Shown here: positions 1-7,788 of the stretch, in pieces | Layout: each line of letters starts with the position of its first letter | How positions within the stretch are numbered: position 1 is the first letter of the stretch | Source: Pseudomonadota bacterium | GTDB lineage: Bacteria > Pseudomonadota > Gammaproteobacteria > Steroidobacterales > Steroidobacteraceae | Direction: 5' to 3' | NCBI GenBank assembly: GCA_018241425.1 | Contig: JAFEDU010000002.1 | Coordinates: forward strand, 620,001-684,000 | DNA: 64,000 nucleotides | Position numbers and translations under genes: made by a program | The notes under the pieces: model-generated | Told to the model about the DNA's origin: nothing | Seen by the model: the letters and a program-made list of their open reading frames with translations, nothing else | Databases searched by the model: none

Positions 1-333
1 TTAGGCGAGGAAGTGGGTGTGTTGCGTAGCCAGGGTGCCGTCGATGCGGCGGCCGAGCTGCTGGTCCGGCTGACTTTGCCATGGTCTTCGGCATCGACGC
101 GGATCGCGCTCGAGGTGCTGGAACTTCGTGTCGGAGGCACAGCGCCGCAGGGCACGTTGCCCCGCACAACGCTCGATCTCTGGGCGTGGCGCGCTAATCC
201 GGCCTCGGCCATCGCCCCATTGAGTGCGTTGCTCGAGCGCCTCCCGCCCGACTCGCCCTGGCGCAATGCGCTCGAGAGATTTCGGGAACTAATCGAATTC
301 CGCTCAAACATGCACAAGGAGCTGCTTGCGTGA
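1..333 (+). CDS. 3' end of a DUF5691-like protein (5' end outside window)
   Basis: The reading frame is open from base 1, so only the last 110 codons are present; the GTG at 13 is probably internal. The fragment is leucine/alanine rich and helical-looking, with no catalytic motif visible. I assign it tentatively to DUF5691 because that family commonly sits directly before a MoxR ATPase, DUF5682 and VWA genes, exactly the order that follows here. Its stop overlaps the next gene's GTG start by four bases (GTGA), which indicates translational coupling. The assignment rests on context more than on sequence. Confidence 0.55.
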   Translation, partial: LGEEVGVLRSQGAVDAAAELLVRLTLPWSSASTRIALEVLELRVGGTAPQGTLPRTTLDLWAWRANPASAIAPLSALLERLPPDSPWRNALERFRELIEFRSNMHKELLA

Positions 334-1430
334 AAGCCGAATCGTCGTCCATCCCCGTCGTGCAACGCCGACCCGGTGAGCAGCAGTTCGCTGAGGAGCT
401 CTCCGAGCTCGCGAAAGTCGATTCGCGTCAGAAGCCTCCGCGATGGAATCTGTCACCTTGGGCCGTCGTCAGCTACATCCTCGGAGGAAAACTCGACAAC
501 GGCTTCATCGTTGTGCCGAAGTACATCGGTCAGAGACGCCTGATCGAAATCGCGGTGGCTACGCTCGCCACCGATCGCGCGCTGCTCCTGCTTGGGCTTC
601 CCGGTACGGCGAAGAGCTGGGTAAGCGAGCATCTCGCGGCGGCGATCAGCGGGGACTCCACGCTGCTCGTCCAGGGAACGGCCGGGACGGCGGAGGAGGC
701 GATCCGCTACGGCTGGAACTACGCTCTACTGCTCGCAAAGGGTCCCTCGCGCGATGCACTTGTACCGAGCCCGGTGATGCGGGCAATGGAAGAGGGGACG
801 CTAGTGCGTCTCGAGGAGCTCACGCGCGTCCCGGCGGATGTGCAGGACACCCTCATAACGATTCTTTCCGAAAAGACTCTCCCGATACCGGAACTTGCGA
901 GCGAGTGCCGCGCAGTGCCGGGCTTCAATCTGATTGCGACCGCCAACAACAAGGATCGGGGCGTCAACGAGATGTCGAGTGCGCTCAAGCGCCGCTTCAA
1001 CACCGTCATTCTGCCGCCACCGGAAACCCTGGAGGAGGAGGTGTCGATCGTGCAGATGCGTGTCGAGTCGCTCGGACGAGCACTCGAGTTGCCTGCCGAA
1101 GCTCCGGCATTGGCCGAAATCCGGCGCATCGTGACGGTATTTCGAGAGCTCCGCGACGGAAAGACCGCTGATGGGAAGTCGAAGCTCAAGTCTCCCTCAG
1201 GCACCTTGTCGACAGCCGAGGCGATCGCGGTCGTCAGTCACGGACTAGCACTGGCCGGCCACTTCGGCGACGGTACGCTCTCGGCCCACGACATTGCGTC
1301 CGGGTTGATCGGAGCCATCGTCAAGGATCCGGTGCACGACGGAGTCGTCTGGCGTGAGTACCTGGAAACGGTCGTCAAGGACCGGGAGGGATGGAAGGAC
1401 CTGTATCGCGCCTGCCGCGATCACGCCTGA
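330..1430 (+). CDS. MoxR-family AAA+ ATPase
   Basis: 366 residues. Walker A is GLPGTAKS (residues 89-96), the Walker B-like strand is LVRLEEL (158-164), sensor 1 is LIATANN (201-207), and an arginine-finger region ALKRRFN follows at 218-224. MoxR ATPases act as chaperone-like remodellers and typically partner with VWA proteins that carry a MIDAS, as the gene at 3661 does. The start is GTG and overlaps the upstream stop by four bases; the next gene begins five bases after this stop. All key ATPase residues look intact. The substrate is unknown; a role as motor of the local four- or five-gene complex is inference. Confidence 0.9.
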   Translation: MKAESSSIPVVQRRPGEQQFAEELSELAKVDSRQKPPRWNLSPWAVVSYILGGKLDNGFIVVPKYIGQRRLIEIAVATLATDRALLLLGLPGTAKSWVSEHLAAAISGDSTLLVQGTAGTAEEAIRYGWNYALLLAKGPSRDALVPSPVMRAMEEGTLVRLEELTRVPADVQDTLITILSEKTLPIPELASECRAVPGFNLIATANNKDRGVNEMSSALKRRFNTVILPPPETLEEEVSIVQMRVESLGRALELPAEAPALAEIRRIVTVFRELRDGKTADGKSKLKSPSGTLSTAEAIAVVSHGLALAGHFGDGTLSAHDIASGLIGAIVKDPVHDGVVWREYLETVVKDREGWKDLYRACRDHA

Positions 1431-1435
1431 GTTCC

Positions 1436-3664
1436 ATGACGGAGGCCGTTCATCTCTTCGGAGTGCGACATCACGGGCCTGGCTCGGCCCGGAGCCTTCT
1501 GCGTGCCCTCGAATCCCTAGCGCCCGACTGCGTCCTGATCGAGGGGCCGCCCGACGCCGACGAGCTCCTGCCGTTGGCTGCGAAGGAGGGGCTCGAGCCA
1601 CCAGTCGCCCTGCTGGTCTACCGGACCGACTCGCCGCGGCATGCAGTGTTCTATCCGTTCGCCCGATATTCACCGGAATGGCAGGCCATCCAGTTCGCCT
1701 TGTCGCGGGCTCTACCGGTCCGATTCATCGACCTTCCTCAATCGGCGCGCCTGCGTGACGAGTCGGAAGCAGGAGCGGAAGGGCCGAGCGCGGGCGAGGA
1801 TCCTCCTGAAGCCCGCAGCGATGCGCTGGCTCCCATTGCCCGTGCGGCCGGTTACGACGATCCCGAGCGCTGGTGGGATCATCTGGTCGAGTCCCGATCC
1901 GGAAAGGATGCCGAGGTCTTCCGCGCCCTGCGCGAGCTCATGGGGGCGGTGCGGAACGAGATCGATGCGGATCCACCGCTGCTCGAGCGACGGCGCGAAG
2001 CATTTATGCGGAAATCTATCCGGGCGGCGATGTCCGAGGGGTTCCAGCGCATTGCCGTAATCTGCGGCGCTTATCACACCCCGGCGCTCGACCCGATGCC
2101 GACTGCGAAGGCCGACGACGCGATCCTCAAGGGCCTGCCGAAGGTCAAGACTGCGGCGGCCTGGGTGCCCTGGACCTACGAGCGACTGTCGTATCAGTCC
2201 GGATATGGCGCCGGCGTGGAGTCGCCCGTCTGGTACGAACTTCTCTGGGAGCGACGCACGGCTCGGGGCGCTGAGTGGCTCAGCCGTGCCGCGCGGCTCC
2301 TGCGCGAAGCGGACGCGCCGATCTCCTCGGCGCACGTCATCGAGGCATGCCGGCTGGCGGAAACGCTCGCGGCCGTCCGGGAGCGTCCGGCCGCAACGCT
2401 CGCGGAGTATCGCGATGCAGCGGTGGCGGTCCTCGGCGATGGCAGTCCGACGCTCATGGAACTCATCGGGCGCCGCTGGTACTTCGGGAGTCGACTCGGG
2501 ACCGTTCCAGCGGACTTCCCGGCCGCGCCCCTGGTACGTGATCTTGCGGCGGAGCAGGGCCGGCTGCGCCTGCCGCCCAAGGCGGACGAGAAGACGCACG
2601 ATCTCGACCTTCGCGAGCCACTCGATCGGGAGCGCGGCTCGCTGCTGCGACGGCTCCGCATCCTGGGAGTGGAGTGGGCGGTTCCGGCCGCGGGAGGGGT
2701 GAGATCCCGGGGCACCTTCCACGAGGTCTGGCGGCTGCGCTGGCAGCCGGAGTTTGCCGTTGCCCTCGTCGAGGCCAGCCGCTACGGGCACACGATTGCG
2801 CAGGCCGCAATTGCGCGGATCGTCGAGGCGGCAGAAAGCGCGCGCACGCTCCCGGAACTCGTTGAGCGGCTCGAGGACGTGCTCTTTGCGGATCTCCCCG
2901 AGGGTGTCGCGCCCCTCGTCAACGGCATTCGAAGCCGTACGGCCGTGGCCACAGACGTCCTGCAGCTGCTCGATGCACTGCCGCCTCTCGTGGAGGTGTC
3001 GCGCTACGGCAATGTGCGCGGCACGGATGTCGCGCAGGTCTCGGAGATTCTGGCAGGGCTGATTCCCCGCCTGTTCATCGGGGTTCTGCCGGCTTCGATC
3101 GGGATCGACGAAGCCGCGGCCAGACTCCTCTGGTCGAAGCTCAAGGCTACTCATCAGGCCCTGATCACGCTGGATGATGCCAGCTACCGCGAGGGATGGC
3201 TCCAGGTGCTGGAGCGTCTCTCGGGTTCGGAATCAATCCAGGCACTCGTCCGGGGCTACGCGGCGCGTGCTCTGTATGACGCAGGGCGTCTCGAGACAGC
3301 ACAGCTCGAACAGCTCTTCGGGCTCGCGCTGTCGACCGGTGCCGATCCGACCGATGCCGCCCTCTGGATCGAAGGGTTGCTCTCCGGAAATGGAGCCGTG
3401 CTCATCCACGATGATCGCCTGCGGGGCATCGTTGATCGGTGGCTGCGCTCCCTCTCGCAAGAACACTTCACACAGATCCTGCCACTGCTGCGGCGAACCT
3501 TTGCGGAATTTCCGCCCGCCGAGCGTCGGATCATCGGCGGCAAGTTCAAAGGCGGCGCCGTGGCAGCACGCGACACCGAGCACAGCGGAGACTTCGACGT
3601 GGCCGCGGCCCGCGCGGTCATTCCCATCCTGAAGCAGATCTGGGGAATCGGAGGCGACTCGTGA
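1436..3664 (+). CDS. DUF5682 family protein
   Basis: 742 residues from the ATG at 1436. An ATG at 1391 would add 15 residues but overlap the MoxR gene by 40 bases and lies only one base from its GGGAGGG, so I prefer 1436. The N-terminus shows the family signature GVRHHGPGSAR (residues 9-19), followed by LIEGPPDADE (34-43) and CGAYH (210-214). The His/Glu pattern recalls the EreA/ChaN/TraB-type hydrolase superfamily, so a metal-independent hydrolase or esterase activity is possible but not shown. The remainder is a long helical region. It lies between MoxR and VWA genes with coupled starts and stops, so it is probably part of the same complex. Confidence 0.85.
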   Translation: MTEAVHLFGVRHHGPGSARSLLRALESLAPDCVLIEGPPDADELLPLAAKEGLEPPVALLVYRTDSPRHAVFYPFARYSPEWQAIQFALSRALPVRFIDLPQSARLRDESEAGAEGPSAGEDPPEARSDALAPIARAAGYDDPERWWDHLVESRSGKDAEVFRALRELMGAVRNEIDADPPLLERRREAFMRKSIRAAMSEGFQRIAVICGAYHTPALDPMPTAKADDAILKGLPKVKTAAAWVPWTYERLSYQSGYGAGVESPVWYELLWERRTARGAEWLSRAARLLREADAPISSAHVIEACRLAETLAAVRERPAATLAEYRDAAVAVLGDGSPTLMELIGRRWYFGSRLGTVPADFPAAPLVRDLAAEQGRLRLPPKADEKTHDLDLREPLDRERGSLLRRLRILGVEWAVPAAGGVRSRGTFHEVWRLRWQPEFAVALVEASRYGHTIAQAAIARIVEAAESARTLPELVERLEDVLFADLPEGVAPLVNGIRSRTAVATDVLQLLDALPPLVEVSRYGNVRGTDVAQVSEILAGLIPRLFIGVLPASIGIDEAAARLLWSKLKATHQALITLDDASYREGWLQVLERLSGSESIQALVRGYAARALYDAGRLETAQLEQLFGLALSTGADPTDAALWIEGLLSGNGAVLIHDDRLRGIVDRWLRSLSQEHFTQILPLLRRTFAEFPPAERRIIGGKFKGGAVAARDTEHSGDFDVAAARAVIPILKQIWGIGGDS

Positions 3665-4776
3665 GTGCGGAGTCCGAGGCCGCACGCCGATGGCGCCTGG
3701 TGCTCGGCGGGGAGCAGGCCGACGGCATTGGGTTCAGCTTGGATGCACGTGACGTCCAGATCGACCGCTCGCTGCAGGCCCTCTATGACTCGGATCGTCG
3801 CGGCGGGCTGGGCAGCTCAACCCCCAACGTCGCCCGCTGGTTGGGGGACATCCGCGAGTATTTCCCGTCAAGCGTCGTGAAGGTGCTGCAGCGCGATGCA
3901 TTCGCTCGACTCGACATGACTCGGATGCTGCTGGAGCCCGAGATGCTGCAGGCCGTGCAGCCGGATGTGCGCCTGGTGGCGGACCTGATCGCGCTGGCGG
4001 GGATGATTCCGGCCCGGACCCGCGATACCGCCAAGCAGGTGGTACGACGGGTCGTCGATGAGCTCCTGGGGAAACTCTCAGAGCCGATGCGTCAGGCCGT
4101 GCACGGCGCCCTCAGTCGCGCAGAGCGAAACCGGCGGCCGCGGCATCAGGACATCGACTGGGGAAGTACGGTCCGCGCCAATCTCCGGCACTACCAGCCG
4201 GAGTACAAAGCCGTCGTTCCCGAGACGCGAATCGGCTACGGCCGCAGGCGCCAGTCCATGCGCCACGTCCTGCTCTGCATCGACCAGAGCGGCTCCATGG
4301 CCTCCAGCGTTGTCTATTCAGCGATCTTCGGATCCGTCCTGGGATCGCTCCCTGCAGTGTCGACGTCGCTCGTCGTGTTCGATACTACCGTCGTCGATCT
4401 GACGCATGAGCTGGAAGACCCGACGGACCTCCTCTTCTCGGTCCGACTGGGTGGCGGGACGGACATCAATGGAGCAGTGGGCTATTGCCAGAGTCTAGTC
4501 CGGGCGCCGCAGGATACGGTCCTGATACTGATCAGCGATCTGTTCGAGGGTGGTGTCGAGGCGGAGTTCCTGCAGCGGGCAGCAGCCCTGGTGGCCTCCG
4601 GCGTTCAGTTCATTGCACTGCTTGCCCTGAGCGATGAAGGCGCGCCCTCATTCAATGCTCCACTGGCGGGTCAGCTCGCTGCAATGGGTGTGCCCGCATT
4701 CGCCTGTACGCCGGATCGTTTTCCCAAGCTGATGGCGGCGGCAATTGGCCGGCGATCACTGATGGAGTGGGTTTAG
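3661..4776 (+). CDS. VWA domain protein with intact MIDAS, MoxR partner
   Basis: 371 residues from GTG 3661, which overlaps the DUF5682 stop (GTGA). The same frame is open much further upstream, but that part only shadows the preceding gene. The N-terminal 200 residues are a helical domain. The VWA domain carries the metal-ion-dependent adhesion site: D208-Q-S-G-S212, T267 in LGGGTD and D293 in ISDLFEGG. In MoxR systems the VWA subunit acts as adaptor or metal-dependent target-binding subunit. It closes the overlapping cluster; 162 bases separate it from the convergent NAD-kinase-like gene. Confidence 0.88.
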   Translation: MSAESEAARRWRLVLGGEQADGIGFSLDARDVQIDRSLQALYDSDRRGGLGSSTPNVARWLGDIREYFPSSVVKVLQRDAFARLDMTRMLLEPEMLQAVQPDVRLVADLIALAGMIPARTRDTAKQVVRRVVDELLGKLSEPMRQAVHGALSRAERNRRPRHQDIDWGSTVRANLRHYQPEYKAVVPETRIGYGRRRQSMRHVLLCIDQSGSMASSVVYSAIFGSVLGSLPAVSTSLVVFDTTVVDLTHELEDPTDLLFSVRLGGGTDINGAVGYCQSLVRAPQDTVLILISDLFEGGVEAEFLQRAAALVASGVQFIALLALSDEGAPSFNAPLAGQLAAMGVPAFACTPDRFPKLMAAAIGRRSLMEWV

Positions 4777-4938
4777 CTCCGAACGTATGGATCAGTACAC
4801 AAGAGGCTCGGGACCGTCCAGCGCTCGATCTACTGGAAATACGCGCCGCAGTCTTGCTGTCCCACCACCACACGTCGGCGGACATGCCGGGTCAGGGGCA
4901 GACCATGAGCACCACGAACACAGCGGACCTAGAGCGCC

Positions 4939-5868
4939 TCAATGGACTAGGTATCCGATGCGCTCTGCAATCCCGATGGTTGCGCGCACCCCGGAGTTGA
5001 ACGCCAGGTAGTCGCTCTCGATGCCGTCGCTGAAGATAACTCCGTTCTCGGGCATGAGCGATAGGACCGACATTGGCGCCTCTTGGTCGGTCGTTCCGAA
5101 GATCAGCGAGGCCGACGACGCGATGCTGGGAAAGGGCTCGCGCACGGCAAAGCGCAGAAACTTCGCGTCCCAGGGCATGGCCGGAGTGCTGCGGATCTCG
5201 GAATCCAGTCCCAAGCCGCGCGCTACCCCCAGGGACCCGGTGACGATGCTCGTCATCCATGCGGTCGAGCCGAGGCCGGTCGATACGATGATTCCGCTGG
5301 ATGACTGGGTTTCCTTCTGGCCGCCGAGCTGCAGCTCATACCGAGCGGACGTATGAGACTTGGGGCCGATGAAAAGATCGTTTACCGCGAAGAGGGTCTG
5401 GCCGTCCGAGAGCGCAGCCTGCGCCATGGTCACTTCGCGGAGCGGGCGGCGGTGCGCCAGGATTTCGGGCATAACTGCTGTAACCTCGGCGGGCCTGAAC
5501 GGGAGTAGGCCCCCGTCATGGCGGCGCGGATCGGGATTGACGCCGACGAGCGGCTGCCCGTCGAGATACTTCAGAGTATTGGCCACGATGCCGTCCTGAC
5601 CCAGTGCGACCACGACGTCGTCGGGTGCGAAGAGGTAAGTCGGGAGGAACCCGCGGTCGAGGAGCTGGACCCGGGCGACGGAAGCGAGGGCGGCCTCGAC
5701 TGTGTGCCGCGCAAGCAGGTAGTTCACGTGCTCGGCGACGTAGTCGGAGAAGTCCGCCCCAAGGTGCTCCACATAGAACCTCGCCTGCTCGAGCGTATGG
5801 AAACGGGCGATCAGCTCCTCGATGCGCGTGTGCCGCGTGACGAGGACGACCTTGCGGTCACTTGCCAC
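4939..5868 (-). CDS. NAD-kinase-like protein with GQDG in place of GGDG
   Basis: 309 residues, GTG start at 5868 behind a GGAGGT ribosome site lying inside the end of the SPFH gene. The fold signature of ATP-NAD/diacylglycerol kinases is clear: VVALGQDG (residues 86-93, canonical GGDG altered to GQDG), an NE/D-type segment AVNDLFIG (161-168), and STGLGSTAW (196-204) matching the STPTGSTAY loop. The N-terminal 70 residues are extra relative to compact NAD kinases and are predicted helical. It may phosphorylate NAD or another nucleotide or sugar, or only bind it, because the second motif glycine is missing. It is co-transcribed with the SPFH gene and lies near an NrtR-like regulator, which supports a pyridine-nucleotide link. 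Confidence 0.78.
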   Translation of the reverse strand: MASDRKVVLVTRHTRIEELIARFHTLEQARFYVEHLGADFSDYVAEHVNYLLARHTVEAALASVARVQLLDRGFLPTYLFAPDDVVVALGQDGIVANTLKYLDGQPLVGVNPDPRRHDGGLLPFRPAEVTAVMPEILAHRRPLREVTMAQAALSDGQTLFAVNDLFIGPKSHTSARYELQLGGQKETQSSSGIIVSTGLGSTAWMTSIVTGSLGVARGLGLDSEIRSTPAMPWDAKFLRFAVREPFPSIASSASLIFGTTDQEAPMSVLSLMPENGVIFSDGIESDYLAFNSGVRATIGIAERIGYLVH

Positions 5869-6898
5869 GGGACACCTCCGTCCTGCCCGGCGCAGCGAGC
5901 AGCGTCTGGAGGAGATCGGGGGAGAGGTTCAGCTGCCCGATCCTTTCTGCGCGCTCGGCAAGGCCGCCGAAGGCCTGGGCGATCAGCTGCCGCGGCTCCA
6001 TGCCGACCGAGGCAAGCGCCTGGATGAGACGGGGGTCGGCGCTCTTCAGAGCGCGCACGCTGGCTTCGATCCGGTACGCCTCCGCCTCGGCAGAAGTGCG
6101 CGCATTGTCCGCGCTCGCGGCGACGAGCTGCTTGCGCTGCTCCTCGAGCAGGATATTCGCGGTGAGGTCCGCTTCGCGCAGCTGGGCCTTGCGCTGCTGA
6201 ACGGAGGCCTCCGCATCCATCTGGGTCTCGCGGATGGTGCGCTTCTTCTGCTCGACGGCCACCTCGGTGTCGAGCTCGCTCTGCTTGATGGCGCGCTCAT
6301 TCTCGACCGCCGCATTGCGCCGCGCGTAGATCGCGCTGTCGGCCTCGAGCAGGATGGCCTCGCGGGCCTTTGCCTCGAGCGCCCGTGCGGTCTCGGGAGT
6401 CGGCTTGATGGCGAGAATCGAGAGGCCCTGGAGTTCTGCGCCGAGGGCGGCGAGCTCGCCGCTCTGCCTAAGCTCGCCCAGGACCTTGGCGGCTATCGCT
6501 CCCGAGGAGCGGATGGCCTCGGTGAGAGGGGAGCCGTGGATGTAGCGTTGGATGGCGACCTGAGCGATCGCAACTACGCGCTCACGCAGCTTTTCGGGGT
6601 CCTTGCTCTGGTAAGCCGTGCCATCCGCGCTCAGCGTGAAGTTGAGGCTCCGGGCCGTGCGCTCGGGGTCGGCAATGCGGAAGGAGAGCTGCCCCTGAAT
6701 GGTGACCGTCTGAAAGTCGCTCGTGACCTTCTCGAAAATGAAGGGGACCTCGCGGCTCTCGATGGGTACGGCGACGAGGCTCGTTGTCGGGGCGTAGTAG
6801 AGGAGCGCCATTCCCGCGCCCTGACGGACGATCTTGCCCCCGCGGAAGGCGATCAGGTGGGTCGTGGGGTTCGACTTGATGAACTTGATGCCGAGCAT
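5858..6898 (-). CDS. soluble SPFH/band 7 protein with long coiled coil
   Basis: 346 residues. The first roughly 190 form an SPFH/prohibitin-like domain, followed by a charged, alanine/glutamate-rich coiled coil (about 185-290) and a short C-terminal segment. There is no N-terminal hydrophobic anchor or signal peptide, unlike HflK/HflC encoded later in this window, so it may be peripheral or cytosolic and form oligomeric rings. The ATG is preceded by AGGAG. It overlaps the NAD-kinase-like gene by 11 bases and is divergent from the NUDIX regulator. A scaffold role is inference from the family. Confidence 0.85.
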   Translation of the reverse strand: MLGIKFIKSNPTTHLIAFRGGKIVRQGAGMALLYYAPTTSLVAVPIESREVPFIFEKVTSDFQTVTIQGQLSFRIADPERTARSLNFTLSADGTAYQSKDPEKLRERVVAIAQVAIQRYIHGSPLTEAIRSSGAIAAKVLGELRQSGELAALGAELQGLSILAIKPTPETARALEAKAREAILLEADSAIYARRNAAVENERAIKQSELDTEVAVEQKKRTIRETQMDAEASVQQRKAQLREADLTANILLEEQRKQLVAASADNARTSAEAEAYRIEASVRALKSADPRLIQALASVGMEPRQLIAQAFGGLAERAERIGQLNLSPDLLQTLLAAPGRTEVSRGK

Positions 6899-6914
6899 GT
6901 TGTTCTCCTTGGGT

Positions 6915-6958
6915 TAGTGGGAAAGGCCCACTTAGTAATTGGCATAGTCCCACTAAGT
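6915..6958. promoter_or_regulatory. operator-like repeat between SPFH and NUDIX-regulator genes
   Basis: Three copies of one element lie in this 91-base intergenic region: TTAGTGGG at 6915-6922, CCCACTTAG at 6928-6936 and CCCACTAAG at 6950-6958. The first and third are perfect inverted copies over eight bases; the second is an imperfect inverted copy. The third lies in the spacer of both divergent promoters. The adjacent gene encodes an NrtR-like DNA-binding protein, so autoregulated repression of both transcripts is the natural inference. Confidence 0.6.
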
Positions 6959-6968
6959 CCGATAGGAT
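6940..6968 (+). promoter_or_regulatory. predicted sigma70 promoter for the NUDIX regulator
   Basis: TTGGCA at 6940-6945, a 17-base spacer, then TAGGAT at 6963-6968. Transcription would begin around 6975, about 15-25 bases before the coding start. One operator-like element (6950-6958) sits inside the spacer. Confidence 0.5.
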
Positions 6969-6973
6969 GTCAA
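6945..6973 (-). promoter_or_regulatory. predicted sigma70 promoter for the SPFH/NAD-kinase-like operon
   Basis: Read on the minus strand there is a perfect TTGACA (plus bases 6968-6973), a 17-base spacer and a weak -10 GACTAT (6945-6950). It overlaps the opposite promoter almost completely, and the same operator-like element falls within its spacer, so the two transcripts probably compete and are co-repressed. Confidence 0.42.
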
Positions 6974-6998
6974 GCAGCCGGGACGTCCGGTGCGGGCG

Positions 6999-7748
6999 AT
7001 GCCCCACGTGAAGACGCAAACTATTGATTTTGATAGACCGCTGACGACGGTCGACATTGTGATTTTCACCGTGAGTGAGGAGACTCTGCGGGTCCTACTT
7101 GTCCGCCGACCAGTGGGAGAAGGTGAGCCGTTCCCGGGCCGATGGGCGTTGCCGGGCGGGTTTATCGACACCGCGAAGGATGCGGATCTCGAGAGCTGCG
7201 CGCGGCGGAAGCTGACCGAAAAAACCGGCGTCGACGTGCCGTACCTAGAGCAACTGGGGAGCTACGGCAATGCAATACGTGATCCGCGTGGCTGGTCCGC
7301 TACCCATGTGTACTTCGCCCTGATGGGATTGGACGATGTCGAACTCGCCGCAGGCGGAAACGCATCCGAGCTACGTTGGGCACCCGTGCACGCGGATATC
7401 ACCGGTGAGGCGCTCGCATTCGATCATGCGGAGATCCTGGCAGCAGCGCTGACTCGCCTTCGATCCAAGGTCGAATACACGTCGCTGCCCGCATTCCTGA
7501 TGCCTGTGGAGTTCACTTTGACTGAGCTCCAGAGGACATACGAGGTAATCCTCGGGCGCGAACTGGAGAAGAAAGCCTTCCGGACGCGAGTTCTGGCTGC
7601 CGATCTGCTGGATACAGTGCCGCGCATGCAAGTGGGAGCCAATCGGCCAGCCCAACTTTACCGCCTGCGCGACACGCGGAAGGCGCACGTGTTTGCTCGC
7701 CCATTCGGGTCGGCGGATGCACCGAACGCCGCCGGCATGAGGCGATAA
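6999..7748 (+). CDS. NrtR-like transcriptional regulator (degenerate NUDIX + winged helix)
   Basis: 249 residues from ATG 6999; a GTG at 6990 would add three residues. The N-terminal NUDIX fold is clear (LLVRRPVGEGEPFPGRWALP, residues 33-52), but the NUDIX box is RKLTEKTGV at 70-78 where REUxEExGU is expected. Lys replaces two of the metal-binding glutamates, so hydrolase activity is probably lost. The C-terminal third (FTLTELQRTYE onward) matches the winged-helix DNA-binding domain of NrtR-type regulators of NAD metabolism. It probably binds an ADP-ribose-type nucleotide and controls its own gene and the divergent SPFH/NAD-kinase-like operon through the repeats at 6915-6958. Confidence 0.82.
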   Translation: MPHVKTQTIDFDRPLTTVDIVIFTVSEETLRVLLVRRPVGEGEPFPGRWALPGGFIDTAKDADLESCARRKLTEKTGVDVPYLEQLGSYGNAIRDPRGWSATHVYFALMGLDDVELAAGGNASELRWAPVHADITGEALAFDHAEILAAALTRLRSKVEYTSLPAFLMPVEFTLTELQRTYEVILGRELEKKAFRTRVLAADLLDTVPRMQVGANRPAQLYRLRDTRKAHVFARPFGSADAPNAAGMRR

Positions 7749-7788
7749 ATGCCGGCGGACAGGCGCTGAGCTCCAAAGGGACGTAAGC

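Noticed and set aside
443..1171. Second frame of 242 codons inside the MoxR gene
   Set aside because: Arg/Gly-rich out-of-frame shadow; the MoxR frame carries all AAA+ motifs.
3439..3660. In-frame upstream extension of the VWA gene
   Set aside because: Arg/His-rich shadow of DUF5682; the GTG at 3661 overlapping the DUF5682 stop fits the coupling seen at the other junctions.
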